A model generated the notes under the pieces. That model saw only the letters and a list, made by a program, of their open reading frames with translations. It was not told the origin of the DNA and searched no databases. Shown here piece by piece: positions 1 to 8,453 of a DNA stretch of 36,117 bases. A program made the translations under genes and the position numbers. Source of the DNA: Verrucomicrobiota bacterium (GTDB taxonomy: Bacteria; Verrucomicrobiota; Verrucomicrobiia; Chthoniobacterales; UBA10450). How positions within the stretch are numbered: the first letter of the stretch is position 1; the number at the start of each line of letters is the position of its first letter. Where the stretch lies: the NCBI GenBank assembly GCA_003218475.1, contig QHNR01000049.1:1-36117 (forward strand). The letters run 5' to 3'.

Positions 1-365
1 AACGCGCCGAGACGCTGCTGGCGCAACGTTTCGCCCAGTGAATTAATTTCGATAAGGACTTCCCCCAGCGCGCTGCCAGCGCGAGCGCCGCGCGCACGGA
101 TTGAGTAATCGCCCTCTCGGAGCGCAGCCAGCAGGTTGGACATGGTTTGCAGTGGACGAACCATGTGTTCGCGCGTGGAGGAGATAAACACGGCAAAGCA
201 GGCAACGATGAGAATCGTCAACGTCCACTGAAGCTTTGCGCTGTAGTCGCCAAACCAGAGGAGAGCGAGAGCAACAACAGTTGCAGGAGCGACTGCAGCA
301 AGCGTGAGCCAGCTAATTCTCCCTTCGTAGGAAAGACGGTGGCGACGTTTCGCTGCCCGATTCAT
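1..365 (-). CDS. NtrY-like sensor histidine kinase, N-terminal part (runs off left edge)
   Basis: I translated this frame by hand. It is open from an ATG at 365-363 to the window edge (121 codons). Two hydrophobic segments at about residues 19-36 and 44-60 are separated by a very short loop. They are followed by a HAMP-like linker (VRPLQTMSNLLAALREGDYS, then further residues to about 115). This is the membrane and HAMP front end of a sensor kinase; the dimerisation and ATPase domains lie outside the window. It follows the sigma-54 response regulator on the same strand after a 186-bp gap, so it is probably its cognate kinase and shares the promoter near 1945. The near absence of a periplasmic loop suggests sensing in the membrane or cytoplasm, as in NtrY-type kinases. 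The family assignment is inference from architecture and partner. Confidence 0.8.
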   Translation of the reverse strand, partial: MNRAAKRRHRLSYEGRISWLTLAAVAPATVVALALLWFGDYSAKLQWTLTILIVACFAVFISSTREHMVRPLQTMSNLLAALREGDYSIRARGARAGSALGEVLIEINSLGETLRQQRLGA

Positions 366-389
366 TTCCACTCGGAATGACGCGCTTCC

Positions 390-524
390 GGGGAGCGCAG
401 GCTGCTAGCCTGCAGGTGCCGGCAGCCCTGCCGGCAACGTCTTTGCACGCGCCATTACGACGTGTCGCCCTTCCCCGGTCTCGGCAAGCTGCCGAGACCT
501 ACAGGCTGGCAGCCTGTGCTCCCC
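390..524. repeat. Palindrome-of-palindromes element, copy 1 (135 bp)
   Basis: The outer arms GGGGAGCGCAGGCTGC and GCAGCCTGTGCTCCCC are inverted copies with one mismatch. Each arm carries its own small palindromes (CAGGCTGCTAGCCTG and GCCGGCAGCCCTGCCGGC on the left, GGTCTCGGCAAGCTGCCGAGACC-like on the right). It fills most of the gap between the response regulator and the kinase gene, so in RNA it could fold into a cruciform-like structure between the two cistrons. Its length and outer frame match the copy at 4316-4448. Confidence 0.8.
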
Positions 525-551
525 AGAACGCCAAACGCATGCACTAACCAT

Positions 552-1898
552 TTATAAACCATATTGCTGCAGGCGGCGGTAGAACGCGCTTCTGCTCAAT
601 CCGAGGGCCTCTGCCGCCTTGCGCGCATTGCCATCATTTCGAGCCAACGCCTTTTTAATCAGAAATGCCTCCACTTCTTCGAGGCTCATGTCCTCGAGAT
701 TGCGCGTTTCGGCGGCGCTGGTCGTCAGACCCAGGTCGCTCGTTCTGATTTGTCGATCTTGCGTCATAAGCACGGCGCGTTCGATGATGTGATCGAGCTC
801 GCGAACATTTCCTGGGAAAGGATGCCGCAGCAGACGCTCTCGGGCAGTTTCATCGACGCCGCTAATCTGTTTCCGATAACGCTCTGCGTGTTGATGAAGA
901 AAACTGTTGGCAAGCGGCATGATGTCCTCGCGTCGGTCTCGCAGAGGCGGCAGCGTGACCTGAATTGTATTCAGGCGAAATAGGAGGTCCTGCCGAAAAC
1001 GGCCGGCGGCAACTTCATTCTCAAGATTCGCGTTCGTAGCGGAAATAATGCGCACGTTTGCATGCAGAGTTTTCGACGAGCCCACCCGTTCAAAATCTCC
1101 AGTCTCGATCACCCGCAATAGTTTTGCCTGTTGAGCAAGCGGGATATTGGCGATCTCGTCGAGAAAAAGCGTGCTCTCATCCGCGAGTTCGAATCGGCCT
1201 GCTCGATCCGCCTTTGCGTCAGTGAAGGCGCCTTTCACGTGTCCGAACAGTTCGCTCTCAAATAGAGTCTCGGACAACCCGCCCATGTTTACGGTTATCA
1301 TGGTGCGCGCCGTTCGAGGCGACAGCGCGTGAATCGCCCGTGCAATTAGACTTTTCCCAGTGCCGTTCTCGCCAGTGATCAGCACGTTCGCATCGGACGG
1401 CGCAACGCGCGAGATCATGTCGATGACAGGCCGCATCGCAGGGGCTTGCGCAATCAGATCTGGCATGGTGCCGCGCAGCATTTCGTTTTCCGCCGCAAGC
1501 TTGCGTTCGCGACGGAGTGCTGAAGCGAGCTCGATTTGCGTCCTCACAATCGCCAGCAATCGCTGGTTGTCCCACGGCTTGGTCACAAAATCGCGCGCAC
1601 CGCGTTTCATTGCGTCCACAGCCAACTCAATCGTTGCCCAGGCGGTCATCACAACAATCGGCAGCATGTTGTCGATCGCCTGAATTTTCGAGATGGCTGA
1701 TAAACCTTCCTGGCCGGAGGTGGTATCGCGCGTGTAGTTCAGATCCATCAGCAGCAGCGCATACTCTTTCTTTTCCAGCGCATTGAAGATGCCGGCGAGC
1801 GACGTGACCGTTTCCGTCTGATAACCTTCGCCCTTGAGCAAGATCCGCAGCGCTTCGAGCACGTCGCGCTGATCGTCTGCGATTAGAATTCTCGTCAC
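552..1898 (-). CDS. NtrC-family sigma-54-dependent response regulator
   Basis: A 448-residue activator with three domains. The receiver has acidic pocket ADD and phospho-acceptor Asp52 in LLLMDL. The AAA+ sigma-54 interaction domain has Walker A GENGTGKS, sigma-54 loop GAFTDA (the usual GAFTGA with Asp for Gly, a known variant) and Walker B LFLDEI. A Fis-type HTH lies at the C-terminus (RKAAEALGLSRSAFYRRL). I place the start at the GTG at 1898-1896, just before TRILIADD and preceded by GAGAG. The upstream ATG at 1976 lies above the sigma-54 promoter at 1944-1960, so a transcript from that promoter could not include it. It should activate sigma-54 promoters, including its own. The downstream kinase at 1-365 is the likely phosphodonor. 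Target genes cannot be told from this window. Confidence 0.93.
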   Translation of the reverse strand: MTRILIADDQRDVLEALRILLKGEGYQTETVTSLAGIFNALEKKEYALLLMDLNYTRDTTSGQEGLSAISKIQAIDNMLPIVVMTAWATIELAVDAMKRGARDFVTKPWDNQRLLAIVRTQIELASALRRERKLAAENEMLRGTMPDLIAQAPAMRPVIDMISRVAPSDANVLITGENGTGKSLIARAIHALSPRTARTMITVNMGGLSETLFESELFGHVKGAFTDAKADRAGRFELADESTLFLDEIANIPLAQQAKLLRVIETGDFERVGSSKTLHANVRIISATNANLENEVAAGRFRQDLLFRLNTIQVTLPPLRDRREDIMPLANSFLHQHAERYRKQISGVDETARERLLRHPFPGNVRELDHIIERAVLMTQDRQIRTSDLGLTTSAAETRNLEDMSLEEVEAFLIKKALARNDGNARKAAEALGLSRSAFYRRLQQYGL

Positions 1899-1943
1899 TG
1901 ACTTATCTCTCAACCGCTTGTTTGCGGCGGTGTCAATCTCCTT

Positions 1944-1960
1944 TGCAATGCTTGTGCCAA
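1944..1960 (-). promoter_or_regulatory. Sigma-54 (-24/-12) promoter of the two-component operon
   Basis: Read on the minus strand the site is TTGGCACAAGCATTGCA. It has GG at 1958-1957 and GC at 1946-1945, with the invariant 10-base spacing. It matches TGGCAC-N5-TTGCA exactly at the core positions. Transcription would start near 1933, giving a leader of about 35 bases before the GTG at 1898. This supports autoregulation by the encoded NtrC-type activator. Confidence 0.85.
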
Positions 1961-2049
1961 CTAGGCTTGCGATCACTAAACTCCATCTTTGCCGACGATT
2001 TGCGCCTCGCTAGTCGAACTACCGCGAGCGTTCTTCTCATTCCGCTTGC

Positions 2050-2076
2050 GGGATTTCGTCGTCCCAATCGCGGGAC
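2050..2076. promoter_or_regulatory. Candidate enhancer (UAS) for the NtrC-type regulator
   Basis: GTCCC-AATCGC-GGGAC (2061-2076) is a perfect interrupted inverted repeat. It is preceded by a further GGGA at 2050-2053, so half-sites alternate as GGGA, TCCC, GGGA. It lies about 115-145 bases upstream of the predicted sigma-54 start site, the usual distance for an activator enhancer. Binding by this regulator is inference. Confidence 0.5.
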
Positions 2077-2108
2077 GTCCGGTACGGTACCGAAGGAGAT
2101 ACAGACAT

Positions 2109-3317
2109 TTAGCCTAGCGAACCAAAAGCCAGGCCAAGACCGTAAGTCACAACGGCGACAATAATGCCGATCCACGTCATCTCGAGACCGGATGCCCACC
2201 ACGAGCGAATCGTGATTAGCGATTTTAAGGCGCCGACAGCAAAGTGCGCTACCAAACTAATGACGAAGGACGCGATTACCGCAGCCATGCCACCGAAGAA
2301 AAAGAACGGAATGATTGGAACAAAGGCGCCAATCGCCGTGGAAACCGCAGCCGAAATCGCAGCGGTCCAGTGATTTGGAAAGCGGTGCTCGGACAAGCCG
2401 AGTTCGCTTTGCGCCATCGCCTGCACGAATTGCTCAGGTTGCTGCGCCAGGCGCTCAGCCATTTTCTGTGACTCTTCCGAAGTGAATCCCTGCAATTGAT
2501 AAAAGAGCGACATCTCTTCGATTTCTTCCTCAGGATTTTCTTCGACCTCTGCGCGCTCGCGTGAAATCTCGGCCTCATAAACTTCCGCTTCGCTCTTCGC
2601 GGCAAGATACGCGCCCGCGCCCATCGACAGCGTGGAAGCTAGCATTCCCGCAAGGCCGGAGATCAGAATGTAATGTTGCTGATTGTTCGTCGCGCCGGCT
2701 ACGCCCGACACAATTCCGAAGACCGCGCCTAGCCCATCGTTTGCGCCATAGATTGCGTCGGCAACCCAACTGCCGCCGCGCCCGTGCCAACGTTCGCGCT
2801 TCAGGATTTTGTCGAGCGCGGTGCGCGGACTGACCGGCGGCGCCATCGCGCTAAGCGCTCGCGCATGGGCTTTTTCTTCGAGCGCGCTTTTGCGTAAGAA
2901 TTCCTGCACGTCCTTTTCGCCAGCGAACGCGCGCTCGGCTTGATCTTGAAATTGCGCTTCCTGCCGTTCTTCCGTCGCTTCCATCCGGCGAATGGCGATC
3001 TCCGCTCCGGCAATCTTGTTCCACCAACGATTCAATCTGCGCGCAATCGTCTCTTTGAATACAGGTGGCTCTGCGCCGAGATCTCGAAGTTTCTTCTCCC
3101 AACGCTGCGCATGGCGCTCTTCCGCTTCGGCCATGCGTAAAAGAACGCCCTTGCGTTTCTCGTCCCGCTCGCGCTCCGCCAGGTCGCGATACGTTTGCGC
3201 AGTCTCGACTTCCGCCTGCCAGTTGCGCGTGACCACGTCGATTGTTTCCTGTCGCTCCGGTCGACTGCCGCTCAGGAGAGGGTCTTTGGGATCACTAGAG
3301 AGATTTTCACTGCTCAT
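2109..3317 (-). CDS. mbfA: Membrane-bound ferritin / VIT-family iron transporter (MbfA-like)
   Basis: A 402-residue fusion. The N-terminal half (about residues 25-165) is a ferritin-like helical domain with di-iron ligand motifs: a Glu in VETAQTYRDL, ExxH in EAEERHAQRW and ExxH in ALEEKAHARAL. From about residue 180 (ADAIYGANDGLGAVFG) it is a VIT1/CCC1-type domain with about five membrane segments. Known members such as MbfA of rhizobia export Fe2+ using the ferritin domain as sensor or oxidase. I use the ATG at 3317. A TTG at 3326 overlaps the upstream stop codon and would add three residues. It is co-directional and nearly contiguous with the DMT exporter, so the two are probably co-transcribed. 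No Irr or Fur box was recognised. Confidence 0.9.
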   Translation of the reverse strand: MSSENLSSDPKDPLLSGSRPERQETIDVVTRNWQAEVETAQTYRDLAERERDEKRKGVLLRMAEAEERHAQRWEKKLRDLGAEPPVFKETIARRLNRWWNKIAGAEIAIRRMEATEERQEAQFQDQAERAFAGEKDVQEFLRKSALEEKAHARALSAMAPPVSPRTALDKILKRERWHGRGGSWVADAIYGANDGLGAVFGIVSGVAGATNNQQHYILISGLAGMLASTLSMGAGAYLAAKSEAEVYEAEISRERAEVEENPEEEIEEMSLFYQLQGFTSEESQKMAERLAQQPEQFVQAMAQSELGLSEHRFPNHWTAAISAAVSTAIGAFVPIIPFFFFGGMAAVIASFVISLVAHFAVGALKSLITIRSWWASGLEMTWIGIIVAVVTYGLGLAFGSLG

Positions 3318-3322
3318 AATGT

Positions 3323-4273
3323 TCAATCAGCCGGCTCTAATGCCACACTTACAGGTGGCTCGATCCTCGCTCTTAGTTGCTGCGCCGTGATTACGAGCGC
3401 AACGGAACCAATAATGAGAGCGGCAGCAATCAACGTGCGCATGGTTACAGTTTCGCCTGCAAAAAGAGCGCCCAACAGGACTGCGACAATCGGATTCACG
3501 TACGCATAAGTGGCGACTTTGGCCGGTTCGCAGTGACGCAGCAGCCAAATGTAGGCCGTGTATCCAACCACAGCGCCAATGATCACCAGATAGATGAATG
3601 ATGTGAGCGACAACATCGAGATGGAACTGGGATGAAGGCGCCGCAGCTCGCCAGTGAGGATCCCGACAAACAAAAGGAGCATTCCTCCGCAGAGCATTTG
3701 TTGAGCAGCCGTGAGAAAAGGTGAGGCAGCATGTCTTGCAACGCGCGAGTAGAGCGAGCCGACTGACCATATGAAAGATGACACGAGTAGAATCGACATT
3801 CCGATCGCCGGATGGCGGCCGTCATTTGAGGAAAAACGCAATGCCGGCCCGAATAAAACTCCAACGCCGATGAAACCCGCTATGAGCCCGACCCAAACGA
3901 TTGGAGTTGGTCTCGGCGCCATTCCCGTCGCCCACCCCAGCAGCACAATATAAATGGGAACAATCGCAACGATCAGCGCAGCCAGTCCGGAGTCGATGTA
4001 CTTTTCCGAAATTGTTACTCCGCCGTTGCCTGCAAGCAGCAAACAAGCGCCAATAATCAGCGATGTGCGCCAGTTAGCCCAGCTCGATTTGCTGATGCCT
4101 TCCGACCAGGCGATCACATACATAATTAGTCCGGCCAACACAAACCTCCCGCCGGCCATTAGAAACGGTGGAATCGTTTCAATGGCAAACCGAATACCGA
4201 GATAAGTCGAGCCCCAGATCACGTAGAGCGCGGCGAATGCGATGATCACTAGCGTTCTTTTGGATGCGGCCAT
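3323..4273 (-). CDS. EamA/DMT-family transporter (YedA-like exporter)
   Basis: A 316-residue, roughly ten-helix inner-membrane protein with the two EamA repeats. The opening segment (ALYVIWGSTYLGIRFAIETI) is typical of YedA/RhaT-like drug/metabolite transporters. The C-terminal repeat shows AYVNPIVAVLLGALFAGE, the common EamA signature. I start at the ATG at 4273-4271 (MAASKRTL). The longer frame to 4375 would be translated from the palindromic element at 4316-4448 and is artefactual. The substrate is unknown; amino-acid or metabolite export is the usual role. The stop codon TGA at 3325-3323 lies just before the MbfA-like start, consistent with translational coupling. Confidence 0.88.
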   Translation of the reverse strand: MAASKRTLVIIAFAALYVIWGSTYLGIRFAIETIPPFLMAGGRFVLAGLIMYVIAWSEGISKSSWANWRTSLIIGACLLLAGNGGVTISEKYIDSGLAALIVAIVPIYIVLLGWATGMAPRPTPIVWVGLIAGFIGVGVLFGPALRFSSNDGRHPAIGMSILLVSSFIWSVGSLYSRVARHAASPFLTAAQQMLCGGMLLLFVGILTGELRRLHPSSISMLSLTSFIYLVIIGAVVGYTAYIWLLRHCEPAKVATYAYVNPIVAVLLGALFAGETVTMRTLIAAALIIGSVALVITAQQLRARIEPPVSVALEPAD

Positions 4274-4315
4274 GGGAGCGCTAATCTGGCATAAATTCGT
4301 ATCGCGCGCGCCTTC

Positions 4316-4448
4316 GGGGAGCGCGGGCATTGTGCCCGCTTTGTCCGGCATGTTGCCGGACAGTTCAGTTCGCAAGTTGTGTAATCAACGCGCAGGGGAA
4401 GCCACCGGCAATATGCTGGCGGCGACGGGCAAAAAGCCCGCGCTCCCC
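4316..4448. repeat. Palindrome-of-palindromes element, copy 2 (133 bp)
   Basis: The outer arms GGGGAGCGCGGGC and GCCCGCGCTCCCC are perfect inverted copies. Inner palindromes are GCGGGCATTGTGCCCGC and TGTCCGGCATGTTGCCGGACA on the left, with GACGGGCAAAAAGCCCGC-like on the right. It lies between the GlsB-type gene and the DMT transporter gene, and creates a spurious N-terminal extension of the transporter frame. Confidence 0.82.
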
Positions 4449-4467
4449 AATCTCGTACGAACGCTAC

Positions 4468-4728
4468 CTATACGCCGCGCCTGAAAAGCAATCGATACAG
4501 CAGCAACAGAATCATTGCACCAACGATCGACATAATCCAACCGGCGACATAGTTTTCGCCTGCAAAGATGCGACCAATCCACGTGCCTACGAGCGCACCC
4601 GCGATGCCTAGCAGAATCGTAATGATACAACCACCGGGATCTTTCCCTGGCATCAACAGCTTTGCGAGCGCACCGATAACCAGTCCAACAAGGATAGTCC
4701 AAATAATTGAGTGAGCGCTAAAGTCCAT
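4468..4728 (-). CDS. GlsB/YeaQ/YmgE-family stress-associated membrane protein
   Basis: An 86-residue protein from the ATG at 4728 (MDFSAHSIIW). It has three hydrophobic segments and the glycine-rich pattern of the transglycosylase-associated family: GLVIGALAKLLMPGKDPGG, then GIAGALVGTWIGR and a terminal helix before RRGV. Members are small inner-membrane proteins often induced by stress; their biochemical role is unknown. The frame extends further upstream to 4809, but that part overlaps the end of serA and lacks family character, so I reject it. Confidence 0.85.
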   Translation of the reverse strand: MDFSAHSIIWTILVGLVIGALAKLLMPGKDPGGCIITILLGIAGALVGTWIGRIFAGENYVAGWIMSIVGAMILLLLYRLLFRRGV

Positions 4729-4805
4729 ATGCGGCCAGTTGTATCGGATCGAATCGGCCGCGGCAAGATGAAAGGAGTGACGGCTGCCCAAGCCGTTGCT
4801 CCTTG

Positions 4806-6398
4806 TCAAAGTTGAATCACTTGCGCAGAGTGAATGTCTTCACTTGCCCGAATTTCGCTCAGTAATTCTTCGCCGGGCGCGGTGTCGAGATTTAAAACCG
4901 TCAGCGCGGTGCCGCCGGCCTGATTCCGGCTGAGCGACATCGTGGCGATGTTCACACCGTGATTACCGAGCAAAGTACCAATGCGCCCCACCATCCCGGG
5001 GCGATCGGTGTTTTCCAACACGAGCACGACGCCGTGCGGGCGCGCTTCAACCGGTCGGCTGTTGATGCTGACAATTCGTGGCGTAGCCCCGAAGAACGCA
5101 CCGCCGACAGACACGGTTTTCCCTTCTGCCATGGCCGAAAGCTCGAGCATGTCGGTGTAATCGCCCGGCGCGCTCAATCGCGACTCGGTAAGTTTAAGAC
5201 CGAGAGTCTCGGCAAAGGCAGGCGCGTTCACTTCGTTGACTTCGGTGCCACCGGCAATCTGCAAAAAGCCTTTCAACACCGCACGAGTGATCGCAGTCGT
5301 ATCCGCCTCGTTGACTTTTCCGCTGTAATTGATGTTGAGCGACTCGGCGCGTTTCGGCGCGATCTGCGATAGAAATTTGCCGAGCTTTTCGCCAAAACGC
5401 AGATGCGGTCCTATGATCGCCAGAGTTTTCGCGTCGAGATTGGGCATGTTCACAGCATTGCGAATCGTGCCTTCGAGCAGCGCCGCCCGAATTGATTGCG
5501 CAATCTCGATGCCAACGCTCTCCTGTGCTTCGACTGTGGACGCACCAAGGTGCGGCGTCAGTACAAGATTGGGTGCGCTGCGCAATGGCGAATCGGACGG
5601 TAGCGGTTCAATTTCGAAAACATCCAGCGCCGCGCCCGCCACATCACCAGCTTGCAACGCTTTCGCAAGCGCGGCTTCGTCAATCAAACCGCCACGCGCA
5701 CAGTTGATGATGCGCACGCCGCGTTTTGTTTTTGGCAAACGCGCCGCATCAAGAATGTGGCGCGTCTCTCCGGTGAGCGGCGTATGCAGCGAGATGAAAT
5801 CGGCGTTCGTAAGCAAATCGTCCAGCTCATCCACGAGCTCGACTTGCAGACTGCGAGCACGTGTCACGGAAAGGTACGGATCGTACGCGACGACCCGCAT
5901 CCCAAAAGCTATGGCGCGCCGGCTTAACTCACTGCCGATTCGGCCCATGCCGATAACGCCAAGTGTCTTGTTGTAAAGCTCGACGCCTTCAAAGTTTCTT
6001 TTGTCCCAATGCTTATTGCGAACGTTTGCGTCTGCGTGCGGAATCTTGCGCGCCACCGCGAGCAACAGGGAAAAGGCGTGTTCGGCAGTGGAAACGGTGT
6101 TTCCACCCGGCGCATTTAACACGACGATGCCGCGGCGCGTCGCCGTCTCAACATCGACATTGTCGACCCCCACCCCGGCGCGGCCTACCACGCGAAGCTT
6201 CGCGCCGGCATTCAAAATGTCCGCCGTGATTCTTGTCTGGCTGCGCACGATTAGCGCGCTGAATGTGGGGATAACCTCGATCAGTTCTTTTTCGCTCAGC
6301 CCCGTCTTGATCGCCACATCAAGCGCATCATCGCATAAAAGCTCATCAACGCCGCGTTGGGAGATCGAATCGGCAATGAGGACTTTGAGCGGAGTCAT
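4806..6398 (-). CDS. serA: D-3-phosphoglycerate dehydrogenase
   Basis: A 530-residue enzyme oxidising 3-phosphoglycerate to 3-phosphohydroxypyruvate with NAD+, the first step of serine synthesis. The length matches the long actinobacterial-type SerA. The order is substrate-binding domain, Rossmann fold (GVIGMGRIGSELSRR near residue 150), HLGASTVEAQESVG with the catalytic His near residue 285, an intervening allosteric domain, then a C-terminal ACT domain (VLVLENTDRPGMVGRIGTLL) that suggests serine feedback. The ATG is at 6398. Its leader contains the short palindromic element at 6404-6450. Confidence 0.96.
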   Translation of the reverse strand: MTPLKVLIADSISQRGVDELLCDDALDVAIKTGLSEKELIEVIPTFSALIVRSQTRITADILNAGAKLRVVGRAGVGVDNVDVETATRRGIVVLNAPGGNTVSTAEHAFSLLLAVARKIPHADANVRNKHWDKRNFEGVELYNKTLGVIGMGRIGSELSRRAIAFGMRVVAYDPYLSVTRARSLQVELVDELDDLLTNADFISLHTPLTGETRHILDAARLPKTKRGVRIINCARGGLIDEAALAKALQAGDVAGAALDVFEIEPLPSDSPLRSAPNLVLTPHLGASTVEAQESVGIEIAQSIRAALLEGTIRNAVNMPNLDAKTLAIIGPHLRFGEKLGKFLSQIAPKRAESLNINYSGKVNEADTTAITRAVLKGFLQIAGGTEVNEVNAPAFAETLGLKLTESRLSAPGDYTDMLELSAMAEGKTVSVGGAFFGATPRIVSINSRPVEARPHGVVLVLENTDRPGMVGRIGTLLGNHGVNIATMSLSRNQAGGTALTVLNLDTAPGEELLSEIRASEDIHSAQVIQL

Positions 6399-6403
6399 AT
6401 TTT

Positions 6404-6450
6404 GTGGGGCAGGCGCTTCGCCTGCCGGGGAACCGGAGCGGTTGCCCTAC
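6404..6450. repeat. Short palindromic element, copy 3 (47 bp)
   Basis: The outer ends GTGGGGCA and TGCCCTAC are inverted with one mismatch. They enclose GGCAGGCGCTTCGCCTGCC, a perfect hairpin, and AACCGGAGCGGTT. It is located between the stop of the permease at 6475 and the start of serA. It could act as a terminator-like or mRNA-protecting structure, but no T-run follows. Confidence 0.65.
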
Positions 6451-6474
6451 AATTTCTCCCTGCGATTGATGTTT

Positions 6475-8385
6475 TCATCCGAAGATGAGCAAGTGAATGG
6501 ATTCGGGCAACTGCTGAGCGACGTTTGTGGCAACGCTACCGCGGAGGAGCTTCACCAACGCGGGACGTTGTGACGCACCGATGACGAGGAAATCAATGCC
6601 CATGGTTGCTGCAAGATCGACAATTGTCGTGGCGGCGTCCTGACTTACGGCGTAAAGCGGAACCACGTTCATGCCGCGCTCGCTCCCGAGTTTCCGCATC
6701 GAGCACATGATAGCATTTGCTTCCGGGTCGTCCTGCCAGTTGGAGCGGCCAAGCCGTGTGCCGGCTGCCGTGTAATAAACAGCGACCTCTTTGACGTAGA
6801 GCACAAACAGCGTCGCTTTTCGCAATTGCGCTTCGTCCAAGGCAAAGCTGAGCACCGGCGTGATTCCGCGTGCTGCGACCATGATTTTTTGACCTTCCTG
6901 CAAACGCGGTCGCATCGTTGCCGCGAGGTCGGGGGTAACCATCCGGGCAACTTCACGCGTCACGGTGAGAGTCGTGAGACCCTGACGCTTCAATGTGTAA
7001 GCGCGCAATGCCAGCCCGCCCATTAGAATCGCGAGCACGAATTGCAGGGCATCGAGTTTCGTGTGCGCTAGCGTAAGCTCGACAAAAGCCAGAACTACGA
7101 ACGTGACGGCAAACAGCACGCGATCGTACCATGTGAAACCTCTGGTGCGATTGAATGTACACGAACCGACGTTGACCGTGATCGCCCCTACTACGCCGAT
7201 GGCATAAAGGCCGGCCAACGCGGTAAAGTTCGCCGCAAATAGCAGCACCACCACTGGCAGCCCGGTGGCGATGAACAGGGGCCACATGGGAACGCCATGG
7301 CCATTGAGGCGACGGAATTGCCGCGGCATCTCGCGGTCGCGCGACATCATGTAAAGCAGACCGATCATTGCCACGATAGCTGTGTTGGCCGCGCTCAAGA
7401 GCAGCAGGCAGAAAACAACTCCAACAATCCAGCCGAAAATCTGGCCGACTGCGGGCGAAAATGTGGCGGTGGCAAATTCCTCGCCGATGAAGCGCAACAT
7501 GTCTTCACTCCGTTGTCCCAGAATCGCGGAGATCGCGCCCTTATCTGTTAAATGCAGTGTTTTATCCAGGACGGCAGGCAATGAAAGCATTGCCCATCCG
7601 AGCAGCGCCGTCCCAATAACAACCTCGATCGCCACCGGCGTAATCGCCTTGAGCGACTCGCGCGCGACCCTCGGGTGTTCCATTGTCGATCCAGGATCGA
7701 GCTTCATCACGCCGGTAAGATTCGCGATCGACTCCGCACCCGACAACGCCAGGATCACGCTGACAAATTGCACCCAGACGGTGGCTAAACTCTGATGCCG
7801 CGGCTCGAGAAAGCGCGTGGTGAAATGCGGCGCGCTCATCGCGATTAGAAACACCACTACGAGTGCAGTCGGCAGTGCCAGCGCCACTGCGAAACTTCCG
7901 GAATGCTTCGGCCCGAAATAATTGACGAGGCCCATGATCAACAGCACACCAATCGTCGTGAGCGCTATGTGATCGCGAAGAAACCCGATCCAAGTCATCT
8001 GCTCCGCACCGGAAGTGATGTAGCTCAATGCAGACCAACCACTGAGCGCAGCCGTGACCGTAAGATCTGCAACCAGCAGCAGCGCCCCGACAACCGCCAG
8101 CAACCGGCTTTGTTCGCGCGCGGCTGAGTAAACACCGCCACCGTCAGGAAAATGACGGCAGATAACAATGTAATTGATGCCGACCAGCCCGGTGAGCGCG
8201 CAAACGGCAAGGATGATCGGCAGCGATGAAAATCCGGCGGCGACAAACGCCAGACCAATTACGTACGCTTTGCTGGTACCCCAATCGCCGTAGAGCAAGG
8301 CGGCGGCACGTCTCCAATCCAGATTGCGCGGCCGATGCACGCCTGCATGCGTGTCCAGAACAACATCCTCTACGAGCCGCGCCAT
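6475..8385 (-). CDS. KimA-like APC-superfamily permease with C-terminal USP domain (copy A)
   Basis: A 636-residue protein with about 12 membrane helices, then a soluble domain from about residue 480. Features shared with KimA-type K+/H+ symporters are the opening GDWGTSKAYVIGLAF, PDGGGVYSA in helix 3 and SRDREMPRQF before the later helices. The tail (VIGASQRPALVKLLRGSV) keeps the G-x2-(R)-x9-G-S pattern of universal-stress-protein nucleotide-binding folds. It is clearly paralogous to the gene at 8726-10546, with the same order and many identical blocks, but in the opposite orientation. No riboswitch is seen in its own leader. Potassium transport is the best guess from the paralogue's riboswitch; amino-acid transport is the alternative. 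Confidence 0.85.
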   Translation of the reverse strand: MARLVEDVVLDTHAGVHRPRNLDWRRAAALLYGDWGTSKAYVIGLAFVAAGFSSLPIILAVCALTGLVGINYIVICRHFPDGGGVYSAAREQSRLLAVVGALLLVADLTVTAALSGWSALSYITSGAEQMTWIGFLRDHIALTTIGVLLIMGLVNYFGPKHSGSFAVALALPTALVVVFLIAMSAPHFTTRFLEPRHQSLATVWVQFVSVILALSGAESIANLTGVMKLDPGSTMEHPRVARESLKAITPVAIEVVIGTALLGWAMLSLPAVLDKTLHLTDKGAISAILGQRSEDMLRFIGEEFATATFSPAVGQIFGWIVGVVFCLLLLSAANTAIVAMIGLLYMMSRDREMPRQFRRLNGHGVPMWPLFIATGLPVVVLLFAANFTALAGLYAIGVVGAITVNVGSCTFNRTRGFTWYDRVLFAVTFVVLAFVELTLAHTKLDALQFVLAILMGGLALRAYTLKRQGLTTLTVTREVARMVTPDLAATMRPRLQEGQKIMVAARGITPVLSFALDEAQLRKATLFVLYVKEVAVYYTAAGTRLGRSNWQDDPEANAIMCSMRKLGSERGMNVVPLYAVSQDAATTIVDLAATMGIDFLVIGASQRPALVKLLRGSVATNVAQQLPESIHLLIFG

Positions 8386-8453
8386 TGCTTATTGGCTGTG
8401 ACTGTCAACGGCGCGCCTGCTCACTGGCAAGCCGTTTCTCAAGTACGCCTGGT

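Noticed and set aside
1899-1976. N-terminal extension of the response regulator to the ATG at 1976
   Set aside because: It spans the sigma-54 promoter and adds residues not found before the receiver's first strand; GTG 1898 has a GAGAG upstream.
4274-4375. N-terminal extension of the DMT transporter to 4375
   Set aside because: Most of it is translated from the palindromic element at 4316-4448; family members begin near the ATG at 4273.
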